Part shown: in pieces, positions 34,708 to 41,329 of the stretch
Layout: each line of letters starts with the position of its first letter
How positions within the stretch are numbered: the first letter of the stretch is position 1
NCBI RefSeq assembly: GCF_028689785.1
Contig: NZ_JAQVCN010000045.1
Coordinates: 1-41,329 of the forward strand
Direction of reading: 5' to 3'
Source of the DNA: Zoogloea sp.
GTDB lineage: Bacteria; Pseudomonadota; Gammaproteobacteria; Burkholderiales; Rhodocyclaceae
Length of the DNA stretch: 41,329 bases
Translations under genes and position numbers: made by a program
Notes under the pieces: generated by a model
What the model saw: only the letters and a program-made list of their open reading frames with translations
What the model was told of the DNA's origin: nothing
Databases searched by the model: none

Positions 34708-34784
34708 AAAAAGCCGCTTTCGGGGCGGCTGTCCGCCTGATTGTGCCCAGGTCGCCAGACCTGTACCGCTGTTGTCTCAGCGGC
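34708..34784 (-). ncRNA. c4: C4-type antisense RNA controlling ant
   Basis: The predicted RNA runs from about 34784 to about 34708, close to 78 nt, like P1 C4 (77 nt). It folds into three hairpins: CCGCTG/CAGCGG (34766-34783), CAGGTC/GACCTG around a TGGC loop (34748-34763), and AGCCGC/GCGGCT followed by TTTTT (34708-34730), a factor-independent terminator. CTGGCGA (loop 2) and AATCAGG (linker) are complementary to the ant leader. It is transcribed from the same promoter as ant, so it would form by termination or processing, then block translation of the leader and ant. Confidence 0.82.
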
Positions 34785-34790
34785 CCATGC

Positions 34791-34820
34791 ACTCTAGGCG
34801 GAACTGCGCAACCTCGTCAA
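34791..34820 (-). promoter_or_regulatory. Promoter of the c4-ant unit
   Basis: On the minus strand, -35 TTGACG (34820-34815) and -10 TAGAGT (34796-34791) are spaced 18 nt. The predicted start at about 34784 falls exactly at the first hairpin of the C4 RNA. The box qualities are moderate (5/6 and 4/6). Confidence 0.65.
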
Positions 34821-34821
34821 C

Positions 34822-34836
34822 GGGAGTATTGCTCCC
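34822..34836. promoter_or_regulatory. Dyad operator abutting the c4-ant promoter
   Basis: GGGAG-TATTG-CTCCC is an inverted repeat with 5-bp arms one base from the -35 box. Placement suggests a binding site for the phage repressor, which is not in the window. The identity of the binding protein is unknown. Confidence 0.6.
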
Positions 34837-34890
34837 CTTTTTCCCCAATAAAACACCGAGATGCTGCTCTACCGACCGGGTTTGTTCAGG

Positions 34891-35217
34891 CTAGTTTTCA
34901 GGCACGGGGGCGGCAGGCTTGTCATACAGCCACCTACACGCACCCGCGATTACCCAAACCGCCCGGCTGCTTTGCGTTGACTTCGACTTGTGAAGAATGC
35001 ACTCAGAGCTCGACGAGTACCGGGAGAATACCCCCCTTCCAGCCCCCTGGACGCCGCTGTAAATCTTCGCGCCGTGGCGCTCGATGCACAGTTGAATCGC
35101 CGCCGCAGCCGCTACGTCGTTCTGAATCCCCGGCAGGGTATCCAGAGCACACGTCTCAAAGCTGCCGGCAGCTACCGCCGGAGCGAACAGCAATAGGACT
35201 GCAGCGCGAAGAATCAT
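34891..35217 (-). CDS. Small secreted phage protein of unknown function
   Basis: The 108-residue product begins with a signal peptide (MILRAAVLLLFAPAVAAG, cut near residue 17). The mature part has four cysteines (in ETCALDTLPGIQND, IQLCIERHG, SSECILH and AGACRWLYD), which could form two disulfides in the periplasm. Short secreted proteins with a CxLDxxxGxQND-like motif are common in prophages, without known role; involvement in lysis or superinfection control is only a guess. GAGG lies just before the ATG. Confidence 0.65.
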   Translation of the reverse strand: MILRAAVLLLFAPAVAAGSFETCALDTLPGIQNDVAAAAAIQLCIERHGAKIYSGVQGAGRGVFSRYSSSSECILHKSKSTQSSRAVWVIAGACRWLYDKPAAPVPEN

Positions 35218-35236
35218 GTCCTCAGTATACCGCTGC

Positions 35237-37138
35237 TCATACCGTTTGGTTCTCTACAGAGGCAGCCAGCGCATTCATTCCCGACAACGCGCTGCTTGCC
35301 ATCTTCCCGAACACCTCGGCGCCGGCCACCCCCACGCGGGACATGTCGTTCATCCGCTTGTAGTTCATGTCCATGTTCGCCAGCACGATGTGGGAGTTCT
35401 GCTGGTAGGCCGAGATGGTCGCTTGGGCATTCGCCTGGTTGTTGGCGATCTTGACGCGAGCCTCCGACTCCTTCGCTTGCACGCCGGCGGTCCAGCCACG
35501 CAGGGTGCTTTCGAAGGACTTGATCTCGGCCTCGACGACGCTGCTTCGGCCCTGCACAAGCGCGCTGTAGGCGCTGACCGCCGCCTGGTAGGTGCGCGCC
35601 GCCGCCTCGTTGGCCGTGGAGGCGGCCTGGATGGCAGTGGACTGGGCCTGCACCTGAGCCTTGTAGGCGTCCACCTCCTGCCCGTAGGCCTGGACCTCCT
35701 TGCCGTAGGCGTCGATGCGGATGGTCTCGCCTTCGAGCTGCGCCCGGAAGCCCTGCCACTCCGCCGTCTTGGCCTGCACCTGCGCCTGGAAGGCATTCAC
35801 CTCGGCGCCGAAGGCATCCACCTTGAGCTTCTCGATCTGGGCCCGCGTGGCCAGCCCGTCGATGACCGCCTTGTAGGCGTTGGCGAGGGCTGCGTAGCCG
35901 TCGGCCTGCGCCTGGAAGGCTTGCACCCGGGCGGCATCCACGCCTACCTGGGCCTTGAGACCTTCAATGTGCGCCTGGTAGGCGTCATAGACGGCCAGGG
36001 CGGCCTTGAGGCGGTGCTGGTAGACCTCCGCCTCGGCCTGGTAGAGCTGCACCCGGATCTGCACCGTCTTGGCCCGGATCTCGTACAGCTCGATGGCGGC
36101 CTGCAGCACACCCTTCGCAAACTCCAAGGCCTGGCCGTTGATCTGCACCAGGTTGCCCGCCCACGACTGGGTCGCCTGGAGCGCCACCTGTCGCAGGCTG
36201 GCCGACTGGGTGACGGCGAACTGCAGGTTGGCCTGTTCGAGCTCCGCCTGCTTGATCGCGATGTCCATGGCCGCCCGAGCGCTGGCGTCGGCGGCCGCCT
36301 GGCGGGACTGCATCAGCGTGGAGTGGAGCGCACCGGTGGGCAGCGTGAAGCCCCGGCGGGCCGCGTCGTCATAGGCGGCATCCCGGGCCCGGCGGAACTC
36401 ACCGTCGATCTTGTCGTTGGCCCGGTTCCAGATCGCGTTCTCGACGGCTGGCGTGAAGCCGGTGCCGCCGGCCAGGTAGCGGGCCAGCCGGTCTTCAATG
36501 GCGGCCATCTGGCTGTGGAACTGCGGGTTGATCTTGGCCAGGTAGGCGTCGAGCTCGCCTTCCAGCACCCGGGCCATGCTGCCGGCCTGGTCGCGGAAGT
36601 CCTGCCGGAACTGGGCCTCCAGGTTGCCCGGCTCCTGGAGCGAGGTGTCCGGGCGGACAGCGTCGAACTCCGGGATCTGGACGATGGGGGCGCCCGGCAC
36701 GGTGATGTCGGTCAGCGTGGGCGGGGTGAGCAGCGCCAGATTCTGAAGGGCAGCTGGAGCGGCCGGAACAGAGATACCCGACAGCGTGGGCGCCTGCTTG
36801 TTGAACTGAGCCAGCTGGCTCGGGGTCTGTGGCGTGCGGATGACCGGCTTCTGCGCCGTGTTGACTGGCAGCGCCGGCAGAATCAGCTCCGGCACCTCGC
36901 GCAGAGACGGCGCCGCGCCAGGGGACTCCGGCTCGACGAATGCGGAGCCTTGGTACTGCGGGACCGCGCCGAGGTTGAAGTCGACGTCGGTAAGCGCCAG
37001 GGTGAGATTGACCGGGCCGATCTCGTAGCGGGTGTCGAATGCCAGCTGCGCCTTGCGGGTGAGGTCTCCGGCCTGGTCCGCCAGCTCCTTTGCAGTGTCC
37101 TGCGCCGAGGAGATGATGCCTTGTACGTCGGTTGCCAT
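35237..37138 (-). CDS. Long coiled-coil phage structural protein
   Basis: The 633-residue product is not recognised by name. The first 170 residues are Pro-rich and extended (ISVPAAPAALQN, DITVPGAPIVQIP). From about 180 to 610 it is almost entirely helical and Ala/Gln-rich. In about 370-530 a pattern of Ala-Tyr/Phe-x-x-x-Val recurs near every 11 residues (VQAFQAQADGY, VNAFQAQVQA, VQAYGQEVDAY), typical of long fibrous helices. No signal peptide or enzyme motif is seen. It lies 1 nt after the repeat-rich tail-type protein. A tail needle, fibre connector or tape-like role is possible. Confidence 0.6.
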   Translation of the reverse strand: MATDVQGIISSAQDTAKELADQAGDLTRKAQLAFDTRYEIGPVNLTLALTDVDFNLGAVPQYQGSAFVEPESPGAAPSLREVPELILPALPVNTAQKPVIRTPQTPSQLAQFNKQAPTLSGISVPAAPAALQNLALLTPPTLTDITVPGAPIVQIPEFDAVRPDTSLQEPGNLEAQFRQDFRDQAGSMARVLEGELDAYLAKINPQFHSQMAAIEDRLARYLAGGTGFTPAVENAIWNRANDKIDGEFRRARDAAYDDAARRGFTLPTGALHSTLMQSRQAAADASARAAMDIAIKQAELEQANLQFAVTQSASLRQVALQATQSWAGNLVQINGQALEFAKGVLQAAIELYEIRAKTVQIRVQLYQAEAEVYQHRLKAALAVYDAYQAHIEGLKAQVGVDAARVQAFQAQADGYAALANAYKAVIDGLATRAQIEKLKVDAFGAEVNAFQAQVQAKTAEWQGFRAQLEGETIRIDAYGKEVQAYGQEVDAYKAQVQAQSTAIQAASTANEAAARTYQAAVSAYSALVQGRSSVVEAEIKSFESTLRGWTAGVQAKESEARVKIANNQANAQATISAYQQNSHIVLANMDMNYKRMNDMSRVGVAGAEVFGKMASSALSGMNALAASVENQTV

Positions 37139-37139
37139 G

Positions 37140-39035
37140 TCAGTAGGTCCTTGTCGTCACGTCGACCAGCGCCTCAGCGCGCTCGATCTCAAAATCTTCC
37201 CCGCCGGGGTTCGTGATCCGGAATGCAAAAGCATTGCCCCGGATGCCCTGTGCCACCTTCGCCCGCACCGCTTGAACTCCAGCTCTCGGGGCCTGCCCCG
37301 TGGGGAATGTGTACTCGGGCCCCTCGTCGGCCCGCACACCCACCTCGAGGGTGCCTTCGGTGCGGCCGACCAGGTAGACGTAAGGGACGCGCTTCAGGTT
37401 GGACGTCCGGAACATCGTCGGGAACGTGACGGCGGAGGCCAGGATGGGGTTGCCATTGTCGGTGCCCCCCGTCAGCTCGTAGATCCCGTCCGGTCGCACG
37501 CCGAAGTGCTTGTTGCCGAAGCGCAGGATCTGATCGAAGGGGAACTCGGTGTAGCGGGAGACGGCACCGGTGGCCAAGTTGACCGAGTAGGCTTCGTACT
37601 CGATCGGCACGTCCAGATGGGCCACGCCCTGCACGACTGCGCTTGGGCCGACTATCGCGCCGCGCGCCACCGGCACCGCAACCAAGCCCGGGCCGACAAT
37701 CGCGCCGCGCGCCACAATACCCACGGTGGCCCGACCCTGGATCACGTAATAGCCGGGGCCCTGGATAGCGCCGGCGGCACGCTCCACCAGCACGGCATGC
37801 CCGCTTATGGCGTAGGTGCCTGAAACCATCCGTCCGACAGCGCCCCCGTAGCCGGAGACCGCGTAGCCGCTCTCCCACTCGATAGCGCTGCGTGCGGTTT
37901 CGGAGGCCGTCGCGGCGCCCTCGACCTGAGCAGCCGGCCCGACAATCGCACCGCGCGCCACTACCGGGATGGTGATCGATGCGGAGATGATCGACCGAGG
38001 GCCGGTTATGCGGCCGACGGCGCCTCCGTAGCCCGACACCACGCCGCGCGGGCCGACCAGGCTGCCGCCACTGCGCGGCAGTTGGCGCCCAAATCCGGAA
38101 ATCTGGTATCCGCCCCTGTAGATAATCGCCCCGCCCCGCAGCGCGACACCCTCTGCGCCCCATGCGAACAGCGGCGCCAGCTCGTTGTAGGCCTGCGCAA
38201 TGGGGCGGTCCGAGCCGAGGGCCAGGAGCTTGGTGGTAATCAGGCCGGCGCCGATCCCGCCGGGGATCATCCGGCCGATTTGCTGCACCGGACCGACGAC
38301 CGAGGATCCGGTGGCGAAGCCCGGAGCGATGAGGCCGGACTCCCCCTGGGCGGTCAGCGGCGGCAGCCTCGCGCGCCCATCGGCGATCAGGCGATCCGAG
38401 CCCCATGCCATGAGACCCCCGAGGCTGGCCGTGCCCCAGCCGTGGCCATCCACCGACGCCGTCCCGGTCAGCGGCGCCAGCTCGGCCACGCCCCAGTTCG
38501 CCGGGGCGGTTTCGAAGGCGTAGGCGGCGAGCGGCCGGAGCAGAGCTACGCCTTCCCCGCTGGTCGGGATCGCCCCGACGCCTACCACCTCCGCATCGAC
38601 GACCTTGTCGCCGGTCAGGTACTGGGTGGATGCAAGACGGAACGTGCCCGACAGGCGACTCGGCCGGTCGAACTCCTTGACGCCGTTGCGCAGGAACCAC
38701 ACCCGGCCGGCCTGACGGATGAGGGTGAACTCGTCGCTCGAGACGTAGCTGCCGAGAGTGGCGAGCCTCTGACCGCTCTCGTAGACATCGACCACGCCTC
38801 TGCTGAAGTAGAGCGCGTGCTGGATGCCGAAGTAGCCCGTGCCCGGGTAGCCGGTGGCCAGGCCGACGAAGACACCAACGACCGAAGCGGGGATCTGGAA
38901 CTTGTAGCCGCCATCCCCCGGCGTGAGCGGAATGCTCACCGAGCCGGACGACCAGCTAGGACCGTTGAGCTCGAGATAGCGAGCCGGGGTGCCTGGCACC
39001 GCAGGGGTGCCGGGGAAATAGACTTCGATGATCAT
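37140..39035 (-). CDS. Phage tail-type protein with internal repeats
   Basis: The 631-residue protein starts with YFPGTPAVPGTPARY, a Pro-Gly-Thr-Pro motif frequent at the front of phage tail proteins. Next is a lectin-like beta region (about 20-150: SSGSVSIPL, VYESGQRLATLGSYVSSDEF, RVWFLRNGVKEFDR). The middle (about 150-480) is built of Gly-rich repeats, including ARGAIVGP three times and SGYGGAVGR twice. The end (about 490-631) resembles a compact beta domain. It overlaps the upstream gene by 4 nt. A host-contact fibre or tail decoration protein is likely; no catalytic motif is visible. Confidence 0.62.
   Translation of the reverse strand: MIIEVYFPGTPAVPGTPARYLELNGPSWSSGSVSIPLTPGDGGYKFQIPASVVGVFVGLATGYPGTGYFGIQHALYFSRGVVDVYESGQRLATLGSYVSSDEFTLIRQAGRVWFLRNGVKEFDRPSRLSGTFRLASTQYLTGDKVVDAEVVGVGAIPTSGEGVALLRPLAAYAFETAPANWGVAELAPLTGTASVDGHGWGTASLGGLMAWGSDRLIADGRARLPPLTAQGESGLIAPGFATGSSVVGPVQQIGRMIPGGIGAGLITTKLLALGSDRPIAQAYNELAPLFAWGAEGVALRGGAIIYRGGYQISGFGRQLPRSGGSLVGPRGVVSGYGGAVGRITGPRSIISASITIPVVARGAIVGPAAQVEGAATASETARSAIEWESGYAVSGYGGAVGRMVSGTYAISGHAVLVERAAGAIQGPGYYVIQGRATVGIVARGAIVGPGLVAVPVARGAIVGPSAVVQGVAHLDVPIEYEAYSVNLATGAVSRYTEFPFDQILRFGNKHFGVRPDGIYELTGGTDNGNPILASAVTFPTMFRTSNLKRVPYVYLVGRTEGTLEVGVRADEGPEYTFPTGQAPRAGVQAVRAKVAQGIRGNAFAFRITNPGGEDFEIERAEALVDVTTRTY
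37645..37961. repeat. 26-bp repeats encoding the ARGAIVGP motif
   Basis: Copies at 37645-37670, 37690-37715 and 37936-37961 differ at only a few positions. The first two lie 45 bp (15 codons) apart. They encode the Ala-Arg-Gly-Ala-Ile-Val-Gly-Pro repeat of the tail-type protein. Confidence 0.85.
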
Positions 39036-39370
39036 AGCCGCACCACCTTGATTGAGCCGTCAGCGCCAGTGATGACGGCGTATTCACCTTTCGTTCCGTT
39101 GTAGCTCTGCACCTGCTGTGCGCCGGGGAGCGGCGGGTATGAGTTCCCGCCCTCCGTGTTCGGGCTACCTTGCATGACCACGGTGCCTTGTTTGCCGAAC
39201 ACGGTACTCACGGGTATGCCGACGCCGTAGTTGCCGAAGCCGCCGAACGTCAGTGTTGTGGGGCTGGGCGGGTCCGGTACTTCAACGAGCTTGCTGTATC
39301 CCGGCGTTGCCGGCTTCCCGGGTGTTCCGGGGATGAGAGTCATGGATCCGATGCGACGCAGGATGGTCAT
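39032..39370 (-). CDS. Small phage protein with PGTP motif
   Basis: The 112-residue protein carries LIPGTPGKPATPGYSKL near its start, related in style to the front of the next gene's product. A Gly-rich beta region follows (TLTFGGFGNYGVGIPVS, GKQGTVVMQGSP). The frame extends to 39544 inside the upstream gene, but ATG 39370 overlaps that gene's stop (ATGA) and has a GAGGAAA site, so I use it. It overlaps the next start by 4 nt as well. Probably a small tail component; not recognised. Confidence 0.65.
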   Translation of the reverse strand: MTILRRIGSMTLIPGTPGKPATPGYSKLVEVPDPPSPTTLTFGGFGNYGVGIPVSTVFGKQGTVVMQGSPNTEGGNSYPPLPGAQQVQSYNGTKGEYAVITGADGSIKVVRL

Positions 39371-41329
39371 GGTGTTTCCTCGAATCTGGGGTTCAGCTCG
39401 ACGCTCAGTACGGACTTCCCCGGCTTGAGTTTGATGTTCCACCAGATGCCGAGCCTCATCAGCACAGGCATCTGGGCGGCGTCGTCTGCGATGTTGTCGT
39501 AGAGGTTCGTTGTGAATTCGGCCTGGGTGTATTTGGTGCCCCACGCCTTCTGGAACGCTGCCATGTGAGAGAGCACGACCTGCTCTTCCCCGAGGTTGTC
39601 CTTGAGGACTTTCCGGTATCGAATGTCGTCGAACATTCTCGTCGGGCCGGACCGCACCGATTGCACCGTGACGTGTGCAAAGTGCCCGTCCGGGTGAGAG
39701 GCGTACTTCCCAGCTTCTGTGGTCAGGCTCTGCGCCCGGTGCCTGGTCAGCTTCTGAGCCTCCCGGTGCAGCCCAAGAGAGAACGCCGTGCTGATGTCGG
39801 TCGCCGGGAGGGAGAGGAAGGGGCCGAACAGCATGCTGATCTTCATCGGCGCGGTGAACGTGGCCGGGAGCAGCGTGTTTGCCATCTCGGCTTCGGAAAT
39901 CGGCGTGGTTACCAACCCCTTCACGTTCGCGTCAGCCTGCACCTCCTGCCCGAAGACGATGCGATACGCACCCAGCTCATCCCCAGCGTCACCCACGTAG
40001 CGACCGGCGAACACCCACGACAGAGAACGCAGATCCTCGACGTCCAAGCCGGTCCATTCGGGGTTCGGTTCGCCAAACACCTGCGCCCGGATCCTGCGGT
40101 AGCGCCAGAACACATATGGCGGTCGGGTCGGCAGAGGGGGATACCAATCCTGGAGCGTGCCGTAGGGCCCGTACATCAGAGACTCGTGGCCCGGGAACTG
40201 GTCTTGGATCTGCAGCGGGGCTTTCACGTACTCGCCGTGGAACGCCATTGCCATGTTCTTCATCAAGCAAAACCGATACAGGGTGGTGTCCGTCCTGGTG
40301 TTCTTGACGATGCGAAAAGCGTACTGAGCCCGCTCGCTCTGAGCCTGCGTGATGCTCGAAGGGCTGCCGGTGTAGGACATGCTGTACGTCTTGGAGAAGT
40401 ACGGGGGCTCCTTGTCGGTGTAGAGCACGAGCTCTGACGTGATGAGATCGTCGAGCTCAACGCCCTTGTCCACGAGCCGCTCATCCCGGAACGCATAGTC
40501 GACATTCGTGAACCACTTCGGCCCGTCGAACCTTGTGATGGTCGTCGATGCCTCGAAGTCGTCCTCGTCGGGTCCGGTGATGTTGATGTTGATGTCGAGC
40601 TCGACCAGGGCGCGCTTGTAGATCTTCGCGCCGGACACCCCGCCCCATTCTGAGAGTTTCCCGGCAAACGCAGTCTGCGTCCCGACCGGGACATGCACGT
40701 TGGCTCCACACTGGGCGATCCTGCGCAGCGGCGTGCTTGCCGGCGTCGTCCCGAACTGCTTGTCTGAGACCGTAACATCCGGGATCGTCAGATCGCTGTG
40801 GTTGTTGTTGGCGTCGATGTCGATGATCGCCGCCATCTTCGTGCCCGTGCTGTTGAACACCCACACATAGTCGTGTTTCTGGAACTGACGATCTCGAGAG
40901 AACCCGGGCACCGACGGGATGCCCGAGTCGGGAACGGGATGCGCCTCGTCTTCCCAGATCTGGTTCCCCTGTGGAGAGTCGTCAATAAACACCCAGTTGT
41001 CGTTAATCACCCCAGGGGAGACTTCAACCTCGCCGATGAGCCGAGTGGGTCGAACCATTGTGGCCATGGACGGGATGGCGGCCCCGACTGGCAGCATCGC
41101 AGTCACAGAGATGAAACGCCCCTTGTCCGCCGGGAACATGCACTTCTGCGGATCAGTCAGGTAGCTGGCCGGGATCACGCGGACGTTGCTCTGCATGTCC
41201 GTCATCACAACGAACGTCCTGCCTCCTCGGGTGGTCATGCACCCACGACGCCACCAGTTCGGCTCCACCGGCGCCGGCACGGCCGCCTGGGGCGCAGCGT
41301 CGTCCTCGTATTTGGCGTAGAGCACGTCG
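39367..41329 (-). CDS. Phage structural protein, N-terminus outside window
   Basis: At least 652 residues are visible and the frame remains open to the right edge, so the start may lie outside. No family is recognised. It is rich in aromatic and beta-type segments (DNWVFIDDSPQGNQIW, HDYVWVFNSTGTKM, ALVELDININITGPDEDD, PYVFWRYRRIRAQVFG), with no signal peptide or enzyme motif in view. Position before the tail-type genes in the same operon suggests a tail or tail-tube component. A GTG at 41325 is a possible but unproven start. Confidence 0.55.
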   Translation of the reverse strand, partial: DVLYAKYEDDAAPQAAVPAPVEPNWWRRGCMTTRGGRTFVVMTDMQSNVRVIPASYLTDPQKCMFPADKGRFISVTAMLPVGAAIPSMATMVRPTRLIGEVEVSPGVINDNWVFIDDSPQGNQIWEDEAHPVPDSGIPSVPGFSRDRQFQKHDYVWVFNSTGTKMAAIIDIDANNNHSDLTIPDVTVSDKQFGTTPASTPLRRIAQCGANVHVPVGTQTAFAGKLSEWGGVSGAKIYKRALVELDININITGPDEDDFEASTTITRFDGPKWFTNVDYAFRDERLVDKGVELDDLITSELVLYTDKEPPYFSKTYSMSYTGSPSSITQAQSERAQYAFRIVKNTRTDTTLYRFCLMKNMAMAFHGEYVKAPLQIQDQFPGHESLMYGPYGTLQDWYPPLPTRPPYVFWRYRRIRAQVFGEPNPEWTGLDVEDLRSLSWVFAGRYVGDAGDELGAYRIVFGQEVQADANVKGLVTTPISEAEMANTLLPATFTAPMKISMLFGPFLSLPATDISTAFSLGLHREAQKLTRHRAQSLTTEAGKYASHPDGHFAHVTVQSVRSGPTRMFDDIRYRKVLKDNLGEEQVVLSHMAAFQKAWGTKYTQAEFTTNLYDNIADDAAQMPVLMRLGIWWNIKLKPGKSVLSVELNPRFEETP

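Larger units (their letters stand above)
23879..41329 (-). mobile_element. Prophage, left end, incomplete at window edge
   Basis: The element begins at the tRNA-Leu remnant and runs off the right edge. Every gene lies on the minus strand with short gaps or 4-nt overlaps, a phage late-operon layout. Phage evidence: a BRO-N antirepressor with a C4-type RNA, two giant polyvalent proteins, tail-type repeat proteins and a long coiled-coil protein. Integrase, terminase, portal and capsid genes are not in view. Large polyvalent ejected proteins suggest a short-tailed phage, but this is a guess. Between the last gene's stop (24039) and the att remnant there are about 140 nt with no gene. Confidence 0.85.

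Noticed and set aside
34891-35217. Calling the small secreted protein a spanin or endolysin
   Set aside because: It has a signal peptide and cysteines but no lipobox, transmembrane pair or muramidase motif to support a lysis role.
35216-37216. A 666-codon plus-strand frame opposite the coiled-coil gene
   Set aside because: Leu/Gly/Arg-rich antisense of a helical Ala/Gln-rich protein; no start signal.

Overview
The window is high-GC chromosomal DNA of a betaproteobacterium, most likely of the Rhodocyclales (Azospira/Thauera/Zoogloea type). This rests on the order sdhCDAB-sdhE-gltA-odhA-odhB-lpd, a GntR/HutC regulator beside sdhC, a divergent mdh, and zapE nearby. The species call is inference.

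Left part (1-17930, almost all minus strand). A guanidine-II (mini-ykkC) riboswitch precedes the guanidinium exporter gene gdx/sugE on the plus strand. Then, on the minus strand, come a small ABM-type monooxygenase, an ATP-grasp-like protein, the helicase YoaA, an orphan secretin-like periplasmic protein and ZapE. Next is a TCA-cycle block: dihydrolipoamide dehydrogenase, both 2-oxoglutarate dehydrogenase subunits, citrate synthase, the flavinylation factor SdhE and all four succinate dehydrogenase subunits. It is transcribed away from a GntR-type regulator. Together these genes carry acetyl-CoA to citrate, 2-oxoglutarate to succinyl-CoA and succinate to fumarate. Divergent mdh adds malate to oxaloacetate, and a palindrome between gntR and mdh is a good operator candidate.

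Middle (18161-23722). mdh is followed by a strong terminator, a CitE-like lyase, a nitronate-monooxygenase-family protein, a class III cyclase fused to an FHA domain, and an HSL-family esterase.

Right part (23879 to the window end) is the left end of a prophage. It starts at a 23-bp remnant of a tRNA-Leu 3' end (an att site) and continues past the right edge. All genes read minus, in a tightly packed, partly overlapping array: structural and tail-type proteins, a coiled-coil protein, a small secreted protein, a P1-like c4/icd/ant immunity cassette, a linker protein and two very large polyvalent proteins. Between the two polyvalent genes sits a complete ferritin with all six ferroxidase ligands. 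No integrase, terminase, portal or capsid gene is visible, so those must lie to the right if present.

The most notable items are the phage-borne ferritin, the C4 antisense RNA cassette (promoter, dyad operator, about 78-nt RNA with three hairpins, and two 7-nt segments complementary to the antirepressor leader), and a possible competing structure in that leader.
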